A stretch of 64,000 nucleotides of DNA from Adiantum capillus-veneris (GCA_014529385.2 CM043944.1:67581895-67645894), one strand, 5' to 3'. Shown: positions 18,778 through 31,306, numbered from the stretch's first letter. The notes: generated from the letters alone by a model not told the origin. Numbers and translations are program-made.

Positions 18778-20640
18778 AGGTCTCTTTCTTTCTGCTGATT
18801 CCACTTCAAGTTTTATGCTACCAGTCAAGATCCATATGCCGAATAGGCACATGGATTGTGAAGCATTACTAGATTCCGGCGCAACGGCCTACCACCTGTG
18901 GAGAAGTCTAATCCAACAACTCTAGAAGTCATTGATGGTCGTCCCCTCGCTTCAGGGGATGTCAGGTATGAAACTCGCCCCATAGAAGTAACATTGCAGG
19001 AGCATGTTTCAAGAATAGCACTCAATATTATACAAATCCCAAGCAGTCCAATTGTTATTGGGCTACCGTGGCTTGAGTTCCATGATCCTGACATCGATTG
19101 GAGGGTTGAGAGATTTAAACCATGAAAAGTCCAAAAGAAGAAGGGAAGGCATAATAGGCCTATATATCTTGGAGCCAAGGTCTTTATTCGTGCAGCCAAA
19201 AAGTATCTAGCTTTCCTGATATTTGCAACACCAACCGACACGTCGACAACAAAAATCATGGAGGCATTGCCACTTCAATATCAAGATTACAATTATTTTT
19301 TTGAGAAGAAGAATGCTGACATCTTACCAGAGCATCGACCCTATGATTGTGCTATAGAGCTTCAAGAGGGAACCCAACCCCCTTTTGGCCTAATATACAA
19401 GCTATCCAAGATGAATTGGTAGAATTACGGAAAAATATTGATGAGAATCTTGCTAAGGGGTTCATACGGCATTCAGAGTCCTGAGCAGGAGCTCCAATAC
19501 TCTTTTTAAAGAAGAAGGACATAACTCTCCATATGTGCATGGATTATAGGGGCCTAAACAAGATCACTGTCAAGAATCGCTATCCCCTTCCCTTGATCCC
19601 AGAGCTTCTTGAGCGCCTTGGCAAAGCAAGAACATTTACAAAAATAGATCTTCGTGGTGCTTACAACCTAGCCAGGATCAAAGAAGGCGATGAATGAAAA
19701 ACTGCCTTTCGGACAAGGTATGGCCACTTTGAATACACCGTCATGCCATTTGGTCTCAATAATGCCCCAGCTGTTTTTCAACATTTATTGAACGATATCT
19801 TTCGAGAGTATTTGGATTACTTCTTGGTAATATATTTGGATGATATCTTAATATTTTCCAAGGATCAAGAATAGCATGAGCACCATGTACAATTAGTGCT
19901 TAAAAAGCTTCCTGCATCAGGGTTATATGCAAAGTTGGAGAAGTGCTCTTTTCATCAATCTAAGGTGGAATTTCTTGGTTATGTACTTTTTGAAAAGGGA
20001 ATGTCCATGGATCCAAAGAAGGTTCAAACCATCCTTGATTGGGAGACACCCGCCTCGGTAAGAGATGTTCAATGTTTCCTCGGATTTGGAAATTTTTATC
20101 GTATCTTTATCGAGGGATACTCCAAGGTGGTTACAACACTCAGAAGGTTGACAGGCTGGGATTCAGAGGCTACAAAAGCATTTCAGACTCTCAAGCAAGC
20201 TCTCATGACCGCACACATTCTATATCACGCAGATCCTACAAAGCCTTTCATCCTAGAAACAGAAGCTTTAGATTTTGCCCTTGGCGCTATTCTATCCCAA
20301 GTAGGTGAGGATGGTCGAGTATATCTAGTGGATTTTCATTCTTGCAAGTTCTCAGCTGCAAAAATCAATTATGAAATCCATGACAAAGAGATCTTAGCAA
20401 TCATCGACTCCTTCAACACTTGGAGTCACCTACTTGAAGGAGCTCCTCATAAGACCACTGTATTTACAGATCACAAGAATTTGGAATACTTCATGACATT
20501 CCGCGTCTTGAATCGTTTCCAAGTCAGGTGGAGTGGTATCCTATAAGGGTTTGATTTTCTTATCTCTTATAGACTTGGCCGTCAACAAGCTAAGCGAGAT
20601 GCCTTATCAAGAATATCCTACCTTGCACCTAGAGAAGGTG
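18778..20640 (+). pseudogene. Chromovirus D protease, reverse transcriptase and RNase H
   Basis: The protease motif LLDSGATA lies near 18868. Reverse transcriptase reads [46 protein letters not shown] and the catalytic YLDD near 19837. RNase H reads FALGAILSQ, YEIHDKEILAII and TDHKNLEYF, with a final ...DALSR near 20604. Stops (for example within GDE*KTAF and DQE*HEH) and frameshifts interrupt it. An inverted fragment of the same region (E) lies at 22546-22827 and 33905-34020. Confidence 0.8.
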
Positions 20641-20699
20641 ACGCGGCATTTGATAAACACAAGTCAGTGAGTTTGAAACGTGAGCAGCTTAAGCTAAAC

Positions 20700-22189
20700 G
20701 CCACCATGAGACAAGATCCTAATGATTCTAATTTTATTTCTAAGGTGAAGACGCAAATTGCCAAAGCCCACTTGCTCAAAATATTAGACAACAACTACAA
20801 GGACAAGAGGTTAATGAGGAATTTCAAGAAATTGATGGACTAATTTACTATAAGGTTCTTCTCTATATTCTGCCAAGACCAACACGCTTGGAGGTACTTC
20901 AGCAACGGCATGATCTTCCATTAGAAGGAGGGAAATTTGGAGTTAATAAGACAATTGAGCTTCTCTCCCATGAATTTTGGTGGCCTCAAATATGGAATCT
21001 TGTCAAGGAGTATGTAGGCACTTGTGACACTTGCAATACATCAAAGGCCCCTCGTCATCGTCCGCATGGGTTACTCCATCCCTTGCCCATTCCAACCAAA
21101 CCATGGTCATCCATCTCCATGGATTTCATTGTAGAGCTACCCTTGTCACACCATTTTAGTAGTCGTGGATCGGTTTACAAAAATGGCACACTTCATTCCA
21201 ACCACTAAAACCATCACCAGTGAAGGAATGGCCAAAATATTTCTACAACATATCTATCGTTATCATGGATTACCATATGACATAGTCTCTGATCGAGGCC
21301 CACAATTCATCTTTAGCTTTTGGAAAAGCTTATTCAAGCTACTAGGAGTACAAATCAACCTCTCCTCAGCAAATCACCCATAAGGTGATGAACAAGCAGA
21401 GAGAGTAAATCAAGTTTTGGAACAGTATCTCCGTTGTACTATCAATTATCACCAGGATAATTGGGTCGGGCTCCTACCGCTAGCAGAATTCTACTATAAT
21501 AACATTTTTCAAGCCTCCACCTGTCACACTCCATCCTTTGCTAATTATGGTCAACATCCCAAACAGGATATCCATAGACACTATCAAGTCAAGAATCCAA
21601 CTGCTATTCATCTTACACAACAATTATCTGCAATCCAATTGAACTTACAATTCATATCAAAGAAGCTCAATCCAAGTATAAGGAAAGTGCAGATCGCCAT
21701 CGCATGCATCATCCAAAATACAAAGAAGGGGATAAATTGTGGCTTCTCCAACGTGATCTGCGTTCATCTCGTCTCTGTCAAAAGCTTGATTATCGAAGGC
21801 TTGGCCCGTTTAAAATTATCCGTCAAGTCAATCCAGTCACCTATCAACTCCGATTGCCCTCATCCAGGAAAATCCATCCGGTCTTTCATGTCTCAGTCCT
21901 AGAACCTTGTCACACATCTAAGATCCCAGGAAGAGCCCTACAACCACCTCCTACAGTTGAGATTCAAGGCCATGACGAATATAAGACTAAGAAAGTCCTA
22001 GATTCTTGAGTTTTGCATGGCAGGTTGATGTACTTGGTGCATTGGAAAGGCTATGAAGTTAGTAAACAAACATGGGAACGAGCACACAATCTACAACATG
22101 TATCTCTCAAAGTCCAAGAGTTCCATCAACAACATCCATGGAAGCCCAACTCAAGGAACACCACAGCTCCTCGTGGAACTCGTCGCTAA
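20700..22189 (+). pseudogene. Chromovirus D integrase with chromodomain
   Basis: The integrase zinc domain reads GGKFGVNKTIELL to CDTCNTSK. The core reads SMDFIVELP, DRFTKMAHFIPT, IVSDRGPQF and, after a stop, EQAERVNQVLEQYLR, so the D-D-E residues are recognisable. A C-terminal chromodomain (LMYLVHWKGYEVSKQTWE, then LQHVSLKVQEFHQQ) covers about 21990-22140 and would bind methylated histone. Frameshifts occur near 21150 and 21700, and a stop precedes the chromodomain. The overall sequence resembles Tcn1-like chromoviruses known from early land plants and fungi. It ends at TAA 22187-22189, next to the purine tract AAAGGAGGGGG. Confidence 0.78.
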
Positions 22190-22201
22190 AGGAGGGGGTA
22201 A

Positions 22202-22543
22202 TGAGCACGTATAGAGCTAGAAGAGAGAAAAAGGAGGCGCTCACAATGTAAAAGATCCTAGATTTGATAATAAGATTAATATTGATTACAAGACTTAATA
22301 CTTTATTAAGAGAGCTAGATACAAGACTTGGATTACATGACTTGAGTACAAGACAAAGGCTTCATTGCAAGGACAAGACTTGAACATAAGAACTAGAAGA
22401 GGGATTTCCTCATAGGAGGCTCACAACTGGTGTTGGCAAGACTGAGGGGCATGTGGCCCAAGACCCCTATTTATACTAGTGCTTGAGGAGGTTACTTGAG
22501 GAGGTTAGGACTTTCTAGGTTCTTCTTGAGGAGGTTAGATCTT
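22202..22543 (-). repeat. Inverted partial LTR of the D family
   Basis: The reverse complement of this stretch matches the downstream half of the D LTR, including the TATA box (22467-22475, minus) and the end ...CGTGCTCA. It directly abuts the D polypurine tract on its left. On its right it breaks within U3 and joins a minus-strand pol fragment. A normal 3' LTR would lie here in + orientation. Confidence 0.75.
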
Positions 22544-22545
22544 AT

Positions 22546-22827
22546 TTTTTACAAAGAGTATTGGAGCTCATGCTGGGGACTTTGAATGTCGTATGAACCC
22601 CTTAGCAAGATTCTCATCAATATTTTTCTGTAATTCTACCAATTCATCTTGAGTTAGCTTGTATATTGGGCCAAAAGGGGGTTGGGCTCTATAGCACAAT
22701 CATAGGGTCGATGCTCCGGTAAGAGGTCTGCAATCTTCTTCTCAAAAACATCATTGTAATCTTTATATTAACGTGGCAATGCCTCCATGATTTTTGTTGT
22801 CGACGTGCCGGCTGGTGTTGCAAATAT
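22546..22827 (-). pseudogene. Fragment E: D-family protease/RT region, part 1
   Basis: The reverse complement matches D from about 19500 back to about 19220 (for example the MNPLAR/ENLAKGF region). It is followed without a normal boundary by the inverted LTR. It stops abruptly at the LTR of element B, and the same reading resumes at 33905, so B inserted here. Confidence 0.75.
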
Positions 22828-22999
22828 TGAGGCGGGTCGAGGCCGGAAACAAGAAGAGTGTCCTCTACGCACTTTTCTAGGCTGCCGTGCTGCTCAATTG
22901 GGTTGGGGTTGGAAAAAACAGCAAACACACACACAAACCCGCAACCTAACCCTACACAAATTTGGGGAACCACCTAGTTTTGGATGCGAACTAGGACGC

Positions 23000-23053
<54 letters not shown>

Positions 23054-25447
23054 TGCTCGGGCTGCTTTGAAATGTATCGGCCGTGATCAAGCAAACACAA
23101 TTATATATGTAAGAAAGAGAGGGAAGGGGGAGGGGGTGATTGTTGCACTAATACCTTCTTACAAATCTGTCATGACCAATGAAAGTGAGATTAGTATTTG
23201 TTCAACATAGATTGAGTAAATTACACCACAACACATCACAAGAAAAGCCACCCCAATCACTATCTTAAAGGCAGGGGAGTCCTCTCCACCCTGTCGCCCT
23301 CTTACAGTATGTGGGATTTCTGGCTAAATTGATGACAACACCCAGAGACAAGCTATCAAGAACTTTAAAAAAAAAAAGAAAAAACACCAAGACACTTACA
23401 CATCATTGTTGTCCATTACTTCTTGTTGGAAGAGAGACAAAGTATCCAAGCTTACTCCAAATCCACCCTCCTTGATTCAACAAATTTTGGGTTTACACTA
23501 GTAGGAGAAATGATAGATTTCCTACTCTCAATTGAATGATCACTCTCTCTTACAATGGCATAGAGTTCCCTTGCTAATCACCCCTAATACAACACATGCA
23601 TATGCATAAGACAATGAGCTTCCACTCAAGATCTCCTTCTAGAGAGGTTGAGCTTGGCTTCTCAAGCTATAGCATAGTGCTCTTGCTTATGGCTACCCCC
23701 TTTTTGTGCTAGCTACACCCTCCTTTTATAGCAATTTTGAGGGCTAGGGTTACTCCTCTAACCATAGTTGGGTTATATTTTAAGCACTTATTTATTTATT
23801 TTTGCTTGGAATTAACAAGAAGTTGGTGGGGATATATGAAGAAGAGAGAGAGGAGAGAAGTGGAGGTGATAGGATTTTTCATAGTAGGTTAGTGTTAGTA
23901 AATTAGTAGAGTTAGTATTCAATAGAATTGGATATTTACAATGGAAGTATCCATATAGGATACAAATATGAAGAAAAAACTCTTAATAGGTAAGAAAATA
24001 TGGATTTCTTACAATGTTGATGCTTCAAGTGTCTTGAGTAGGGTCAATTTTGACACTTGTTGACGGTCCGCTAGCTTTGACGGTACGTTTTTTCTCCACT
24101 CTTGACCTTCTTTGAGAGCCAAGGTAAGTGAACATGAGTAATCAATCACCATGATGCTGTCTTTCAAGAGAAGAGGCTGAATCTTGTGGTTTTCTTGATA
24201 GATATGGGTAATATGGAAGAGGAAAAATGAGACTAGGTGGCCAATTTTGGAATGGAAGTGTGTGTAGGAGACATGAGTTCACCATGGTTTCTCTTATTCT
24301 TCAAGATTGAGAAGAAGGTGAGTAGGGTGCAGAGAGGAGTGGTGAGAGAGGTGGGGATGATGAGTGTAGAAGTGTATGTGAAAGAGAAAACTGATAAAGT
24401 GGAAAAGAGAGTGTGGCTGCATAGCATGGGAAAATTGGGGTCCACCAATAAAATCATAGTTCACATCTCGTAGCTCAAAAAAATATGAAAAAATTAAAAG
24501 TAAAAGTTCAGCCCACAAGCGACAACTTTTGTTTGTATCACCTTTTCAAATTCGGGGAGCATGTGATCTTTAAAAATTCAGCAAAACCGACTGTTTTTTT
24601 CCACTGCACAAAGTCCTTGTGAGGTCCTTCTTTGGATGATTCTTTTGAATACCTCCAAGAGTGAGCCCCCCATGGTGCAAGCATGCATGCCACATACCCT
24701 TGACCTTATTTGGTAGGTCTATCATTGAAGATATTGTTGAGATCATGATATAAGTGAATAGTACAACTAAGAAAATCAAATATTGAGGGGTCTAAAAAAA
24801 TATGTATATGTCAAATATAAATAATATAGGTGGAAAAAATATAAAGGGGTCAAAATAAATCTCTCTCATTATAAGTCTACCATAAAAACATGAATATTTT
24901 TGGTGGTCTAATTTATGAGAGTAATAGAGAATAGACGTAGGAAGGAAAAAATCACAATAGTGAAAAAATATACACATAAATAGAACTAGTTTTTTTGGAC
25001 TTTTGTTGGGATGGAGTTACACCAAAAATAAGAGAAGCTTGCATGAAATTATTTTTATATGGAATATAGAGTATGCAAAATGGTAAGAAAAAATATGGTA
25101 ATGGTGAGTCAATGTACATAGCATAAATAACACACCATAGGTAGAAATATTTAAATAAATACCAAAATAATTATGAAAAATCCTTTTATTTAGGCCCTAT
25201 ATACAATGAAATATTTACACACAAATGGGCCATAATATACTTATAATTTTTTATTTTTTTATTTTTTGGGCTCAACTAGCCCAGTGACTAGCTAATTGAG
25301 GGTTGTTAAGAAGATATGGGAAAAGTCCCCTAACTCACACACACCTATATACAGTGAAATGGTAGGGATAGCCACAGTGTTTGGATGATTTTGGTAGGGT
25401 GGGTTAAATCACTATGGCAATTATGGAGAGCCGAAAAATGACTATCA
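22828..25447 (-). repeat. 3' LTR of element B
   Basis: A 2620-bp copy of 31307-33904. In sense orientation it contains a TATAAAAGG motif (plus 23722-23730) and a GA/CT microsatellite (about 22998-23050). Open frames inside it on the + strand are antisense and unsupported. Confidence 0.88.
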
Positions 25448-25475
25448 TTAGCACTCCCCCAGGATGATGGTATAT

Positions 25476-26012
25476 TCATGTACCATCATAGAGTATCTTT
25501 TCCAAAGAGAGTTCTTTAGAGTCCTTGATGAGATCTTCATTGTTTGGCCCCTCAGAATTTTGGTTTGAGTTACACTCATGCTTCATGGAACAATACCTAC
25601 ATGAGATAGCTGCCTTTTGACAGATCTTTGGTAGATCCTTTGGTAGAAGGCGACTCAAATAAGGCTTCAAGCGATAACCATTTACCTTCCTAGAGTGCTC
25701 TTTCATATTCAAGTCCATAAGTTGATAGTAACTTGAACTGAAAGCCTTCTTAACTATGTATGGACCTTGCCGTCTAGTTTCAAACTTGGCATCAAAACGA
25801 TTATCAAGTCGATTGTCATACCTTAGCACAAGATCTCCTTCATTGATGCCTTTGTCCTTTAGTTTCTTGTCAAGCTTCTCCTTCGCCTGCGTAGCTTTCC
25901 TCTTGTAGCACTCGTATGCTGATTCTCTTTTCCACTCAAGCTCAGCTAAGGTAAGAAGTCGATCCATCCATGCTTCTTGATCATCTTGTGCTGCTTTGCC
26001 ATGAAGTTGCAT
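25476..26012 (-). pseudogene. Element B integrase C-terminal tail
   Basis: It reads a charged coiled segment, then GDLVLRYDNRLDNRFDAKFE, RRQGPYIVKKAF and YYQLMDLNMKEH, homologous to the integrase tail of element A. There is an additional C-terminal stretch after NGYRLKPYLSRL. It ends at TGA 25476-25478, about 28 nt before the 3' LTR. It is separated from the integrase core by a frameshift near 26040. Confidence 0.75.
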
Positions 26013-26102
26013 TGTTGGAATGTTGAGCTCAATTGGTTATAAAGCCTCTTGACCATAGACCAAGTTAAATGGTGTAAACCTCGTGGCTTCCCTATATGTG
26101 GT

Positions 26103-27457
26103 TCAATATGCCCACAAGGCACCATCCAAGAAGTCATCCCACAACTTTGTCTTGTTTCTCACCATGTTTCTAATGATGCCTGCAATGACACCATTAGCTT
26201 TTTCTACCAGACCATTGGATTGGGGATAGTATGGTGTACTATGACGATGTAGAATGTGAAGTTCTTCACAGACCTCTGTTAGCAAGCCCTTTCTAAACCC
26301 TGGACCATTATCAGAAACAATATCCAAAGGTGTGCCAAATCTACAACAGATGTGAGTGTAAACAAATTTTCTCACTTTCCTCTCATTTACCTTTGCCACA
26401 CTTTGTGCTTCCACCCACCTATATAGTCTACAGCCACTAGAATTTAGAGTTTACCATTTTTTGTCCTAGGGAGAGGACCCATAGCATCAATGCCCCACTT
26501 TTCAAAGGGTCCATTTGCAAGCACGATTTGCCTTGGACCATAAAACAATCTTCTATTCCCATTTACCTCACAATTGTGACAACTTTTACACCAATGTTGG
26601 ACATCCACATGCAGACTTGGCCAAACATACCCCACAAGAAAAATCTTCTTCACAATTAGCTCTTGGGCAAAATGACCACCACATGCCTCTTCATGCAAAC
26701 CTTTTAGAATGGCTGGAATTTCCTTGATAGTTGGTACTCTTCTGCACAATTGATCCTTCCCACTTTGATAGAGGGATCCTTCTAGAAAGAGATACGCGCT
26801 TGCCTTTTTCACGAGTCTCCTCTTCTGAGCCTTTGTGAAGTCTTGTGGAAACTCACCCTCCAAAATGTAGCTAATAATGGGAGTCAATGACTCCAATCCT
26901 TGGTATCTTGGTTGCTTCACAGTAGTTGCCACCATGATGACCTGCACTTCTTTCTCAACACATGCAACTGCTTTTTGTGCAAGTAAATCTACATCTTCAT
27001 TTTGTTTCCTAGGGATATGATATAGTTGCACTTCTTCAAATTGATTAAACAACCTACGAATGGCATGAACTTTTGTCCTTATGTTTTCATTCTTGCATGC
27101 CCAAATGCCTAAAATTTGCTTCACAATGAGAAGTGCATCCCCTTTTACCATGAGACCTTGTATACCTTGGCCAATGCATATCTGTAAACCATGAAATAGT
27201 GTGTCGTATTCTGCTTCATTGTTGCTAGTTGAACCTGGTAGATTGACCTTCTCTTTCATGAACACCTCCCCACTAGGGTTGAGCAACACTAGCCCTCCCC
27301 CTGCTTTTCCTGTGGCTTGTTGAAAAGCTCCATCAAAGAACAAGGTAAAAGCATTAGGAATACTTTTAGGTGGTGGCAATGGTAGGGTCTTCATGCACCT
27401 TAATCTCCTTCTCATGTACCCTATAAGTAAGGATCCTTGCCAATTGTGCACGCACAC
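26103..27457 (-). pseudogene. Element B second RNase H and integrase core
   Basis: RNase H begins with FTLFFDGAFQQ near 27330, then NNEAEYDTLFHGL, GDALLIVKQ and HIPRKQNEDVDLL, giving the archaeal-type RNase H of Tat elements. Integrase has the HHCC site (GGHFAQEL to CKSCHNCE), the first catalytic D in GIDAMGPLPR, and after a frameshift near 26430 the rest of the core (VSDNGPGFRKGL, STPYYPQSNGLVEKANG). It is homologous throughout to 10110-11400 of element A. Confidence 0.82.
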
Positions 27458-28912
27458 TATCTTCTACCTTGAAAGAGTATTGGAACTCTTGCAATTCCAT
27501 AATCCACTTTGAGATCCTAGTGCTAAGATTCATTTGAGATGACACCCAAGGAAACAAATTTTCTGCAGTGAGAATTACAAAAGGTTTTGGTAGCAAGTAG
27601 GATCTAAACTTTCTCACCGCAAACATGAGAGAAAGCATCATGAGTTCTGCCTCCGTGTAGCCTCTCTCCAAAGCATTCATGACCCTACTAGCAAAGTAGA
27701 TAGATCGCATCCTGGTACTGTGGGGATCTTGTTGTAGTAAAACTGCACCAATTGTTTCCTTCCCAACACTAGAGCTAACAAAGAATGTGTACCCCCAACA
27801 AGGAGGCATGAGTGTTGGTAGCTCTGACAAAATGACTTTAATGTTACAAAAGTACTCTTCAAGCTCATAAGACCATGCAAATTCTACTTGTTGTGTCAAC
27901 TTCTGCAAAGGATGAAGCAACTCCGAAGCTAAGTGAATAAAGCGTGACATATACTTCACCTTTTGAATGAATGAGATGACCTCTTTGAGCTTCTTGGGTG
28001 ATAGGAGCTCAGTAAGAGCCTTTGCCTTTGAAGGATCCACCTCAATGCATTTATAGGAAACCTTGTGACCAAGCAAGATCACTTCATCCTCACCTATGTG
28101 ACACTTGTCGGGGTTGAGTTGACCTCCCATGTCGTAGAGCTTCTTTAAAACTTCTTCTACCCTTTGTAGATGCAATGATTTTGAGCTATAAATGCAGAAA
28201 TCATCAATGAACACCCTAATTGACTTTCCAAAGAATGCTTGAAACACCATGTTCATGAAGCGTTGAAAAGTTGCAGGAGCATTTGTCAGTCCAAATGGCA
28301 TGACTCTAAAAGCATAACAACCCCAAGGAGTGATGAAGGTTGTTTTCAACTGATCTTCCAATGCGATACCTATTTGAAAGTAACCTGAGTAGCCATCACA
28401 CACAGTGTACTTCTCATGACCAGCTACCTCATTTAATATCTCATCCTGAAATGGGAGGGGAAAGTTGCCTCATTGAGTGGACGTTAATCCACACACACTC
28501 TCCACTTGCCGTTTTTCTTAGGAGTGACAACAACGGGAGAGACCCACTCTGAATTCTCCATTGGATAAATGAAACCTGCTGTTAGAAGCTTTCTTACCTC
28601 CTTGAGTAAAGCCTTCTCCTTGATGACTCCTAGCCTTCGTAGCTTCTGAGCCTTAGGTGTGGCCTCTGGCTTCTACTCAATTTTGTGTTGAACAGCATCT
28701 ACTCCACGCACATCCGTGTAGTCTTTAGCAAAAATCCTAGGAAATTTCCTTAGCACACATTTGAACTCCTCTCTTTCGTCCTTTGTAAGTGTTGTAGACA
28801 ACATACCTTCTAACATTTCTTTATCTTGCACATTTTGGTTCTCTTGGGAACCTACCTCTTCCAAACCTGGTCCAGAGGTCTCTTGGTTGTTTGGATTAAA
28901 CCTTACCCCCAT
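27366..28912 (-). pseudogene. Element B reverse transcriptase and first RNase H
   Basis: The frame from 28403 reads VCDGYSGYFQIGIALEDQ, FRVMPFGLTNAPATFQRFM and the catalytic FIDD (FIDDFCIYSSKS), then the connection region and RNase H (LMMLSLMFAVRKFRSYLLP). The N-terminal RT part (28912-28404) is broken by frameshifts but still shows WVSPVV and the KNGKW block. Where element A has a TAG stop, B reads Leu, which shows the ancestral frame was open there. Confidence 0.82.
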
Positions 28913-29008
28913 GACTTCAATGGAAGACTACTCTTCAGTAATGCTGCCGCTACTTTCTCCTTCTGAAGTGCTATCGGTCCAGCCTTCCTCCATCTCACTT
29001 TGGGATAA

Positions 29009-30708
29009 TTATTCATGGAGCTCCTCTTGGCATTTCTCCTTCATGTCAAAGACAACCTTCTTATGATTGTCATTTCTGCAAATTAGCTTTCCACTCTCCC
29101 AATCCTTCAAAGCTCGCATTTTCATTAGCCATGGTCTCCCTAGGATAAATGGGTAACCATTTCCTTTGGTAGACATAACATAAAAGTCAACTGCCTTCTT
29201 AATGCCAAAGGCCTCTACAAAAACATTTTTACAAATTCCTACACACCTAGCTTTGCTATTGTTTGCCATCTTGACTTTAATTTCAAGTGTCTCATGGATG
29301 TGCATGCCTAGTTTTTGCATGAGTCCCTCTGTCCTGATGCAAATTTGTGCACCCCCATCCACTACACCTTTCCTAACCAATCTTCCTTTGATGTAACAAT
29401 CTAGCACAGGTGTAATATCCTCATTCATTTCAGCATGTGCAATTTTTACAACAGGAACACTCTCTTTTATCTTTCTCCTAGTGATAACTGCCTTCGTTAA
29501 ATCCCTCCTAACTTGTGGGCATAATGCAAGAAACTGAGACCATGAGATATCAAGACCCTTACCTCTCATGTCTTCCAATAGGTTGTATGGAGCCATACCA
29601 TGTCCAAGAGGGAATTCTTGGAGATTGATACGACGTCGAGTCCTCTTAGGTTCCTTGGTCTCCTTTGCCTTCTTGCCTCGTCCATGGTCACTCTGTGATG
29701 TGACACCTTCTTTCTCTTTACCTTTTCCTCGGCCACGCTTAATGCCATTTGCTTCCATGTCCACCTCATTTGGGTTTGTCACCTCTACCACATGCACATT
29801 TGGGTCTGGCAAAGGTGGAACTCCTTCTACCCCTTGTGGAGGTGGTCTTGGTCCATTTGGTCTTTGTAGAAGCCGTGGTTGTTGACTAGTTCCTTCACCT
29901 GCATTCATCACTAGGTAATTCAAGTTAGGTCTCCATGGCTCCCCACAGGGCCAAGGACAATTATACATACCATGTCCAGACTCTCCGCAATTCCAACATT
30001 GCAAGACTCTCCTAGGTTGTGGATCTTGCTCTTCAGACTTCTTTGCTTGTCTCTTTGGACCTACAACTTGTGCAAGGTGAATTGACAAGCTGCTTAAAGA
30101 TTCATTTAACTTCTCAATCACTTCCGCCGTTACCTCAGGAAGCTCCCTAGATGTTGATGCTTGTGACTTACCTTTGGGTCTAAGACCCTCTATTGGAACC
30201 TCCCCCCTTAAGCACTTGAGTTTCCTATATTTCTCAGCAGCCCTAGTTTCAGCTGCATCAAAGGTAGTAGGTGCACCTGCCTCAACTTTTACCTTAAGGT
30301 CAGAAAAGAGTCCGGCCATGAACCTCTCCTTCTTTAGGAACTCTGCACCATCACCAGGGTTAGCAACATTTCTCACCCATACAGCTCAAAGACGTAGAAA
30401 CTCTTGCTTGTACAAGTAGTAGTCATCTAAGTCCTTTTGCTTATGAGAAACAATGTCTTGCCATAGTTTTTGAGTGTTTTGGGGGTCAAAAAAGTATCTC
30501 TTGAAATGATTCACAACTTCCGTGTAATTCCCTTTAACTTCCTCAGGCAACGAGCCAAACCAAGTGCTAACATCTTTCCTAAGGAACGATCAGTTACTAT
30601 CCTCTTGATACGACAAGACATCTTGAAATTTGCTAAAAATAATTCTGCATCCTCTCGAGGCTCTCCAAAGAAAAGAGGATATCCAGACATTTGGCGTTGG
30701 CTCTCCAT
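29009..30708 (-). pseudogene. Element B gag and protease
   Basis: The start is ATG at 30708 (MESQRQMSGYPLFFGEPRED), aligning with MMAFPKFFGRSGENA of element A. Frameshifts near 30560 and a stop near 30380 break the gag domain, which resumes as RNVANPGDGAEFLKKERFMA. The zinc knuckle reads CWNCGESGHGMYNC near 29990. A Lys/Arg-rich linker follows, and then the protease region GVVDGGAQICI near 29355, where the catalytic triad D-S/T-G is D-G-G. YPFILGRPWLM follows as in element A. Confidence 0.82.
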
Positions 30709-30792
30709 TGAATTGATTTCAAAGTGACACGTTTTTGTTTTTTCTTTCTTTAAAAGATTTACACAATAATATTTTCTAAATTGCAATCTATT

Positions 30793-30997
30793 CTACAACA
30801 AAATAAAAATATTCACATTAAATGACCTATGATAATCAATAAGAGGTACAATGACAGGGAATTTCTCCTACTCTTTGGGCACCAAACATGAACACCATAC
30901 GTTGTTGAAAGTGGATTTTTCTACTAATTGCAATGTTTATTCTAATGTGTGGAGAGAAATGGAAGGGAAAAACCTCTATTCCTGGGCCATTATCCAT
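30793..30997 (-). pseudogene. Leader ORF1 homologue in element B, frameshifted
   Basis: It reads MDNGPGIEVFPFHFS, then RKIHFQQRMVFMFGAQRVGEI. After a 1-nt frameshift it reads PVIVPLIDYHRSFNVNIFILL and a stop. It aligns with ORF1 of element A over its full length. Here ORF1 lies between ORF2 and gag, the reverse of the order in element A. Confidence 0.6.
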
Positions 30998-31018
30998 CGT
31001 CTATGCATGACCTAATGC

Positions 31019-31231
31019 TTAAAACAAAACAAAAATATAGACATCCAAACTAAGATCGTATCTAATGAGAGGTAAAATAAAAGAATTTATTGAAGCGTTT
31101 ATCTCAGCCAACCCAAGAGGACCTAAAATTCTACGAATTACACGTTGAAATTGCAACTTAGTACTAACAATTATGTGTACCTTTTTCCTTGCAATAGGAA
31201 TGAAGGGATCATACAAATTCTTGTGATTCAT
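31019..31231 (-). CDS. Leader ORF2 homologue in element B (70 aa)
   Basis: An intact ATG-to-stop frame, MNHKNLYDPFIPIARKK to LDVYIFVLF, in an element whose gag-pol is full of frameshifts. About 50 of 70 residues are identical to ORF2 of element A, and the block LAEINASIN is unchanged. It starts about 60 nt after the primer-binding site. Function is unknown. Survival of the frame may be chance given its short length, but the substitution pattern is protein-like. Confidence 0.6.
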   Translation of the reverse strand: MNHKNLYDPFIPIARKKVHIIVSTKLQFQRVIRRILGPLGLAEINASINSFILPLIRYDLSLDVYIFVLF

Positions 31232-31291
31232 GCAAGCTACTTGATTATGCTAAAGGTTGAACCTACACAAAACATACACAAGCCGTCCTCC

Positions 31292-31303
31292 GTGGGGGCA
31301 CCA
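31292..31303 (-). promoter_or_regulatory. Primer-binding site of element B
   Basis: On the minus strand TGGTGCCCCCAC begins 3 nt after the LTR end at 31307. It is identical to the first 12 bases of the element A primer-binding site. Confidence 0.75.
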
Positions 31304-31306
31304 ATT

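Noticed and set aside
24237-24473. 78-codon + strand frame, also present at 32695-32931
   Set aside because: Both copies lie in the two LTRs of element B and were identical at insertion, so shared openness is not evidence of selection. The frame is antisense to the element.
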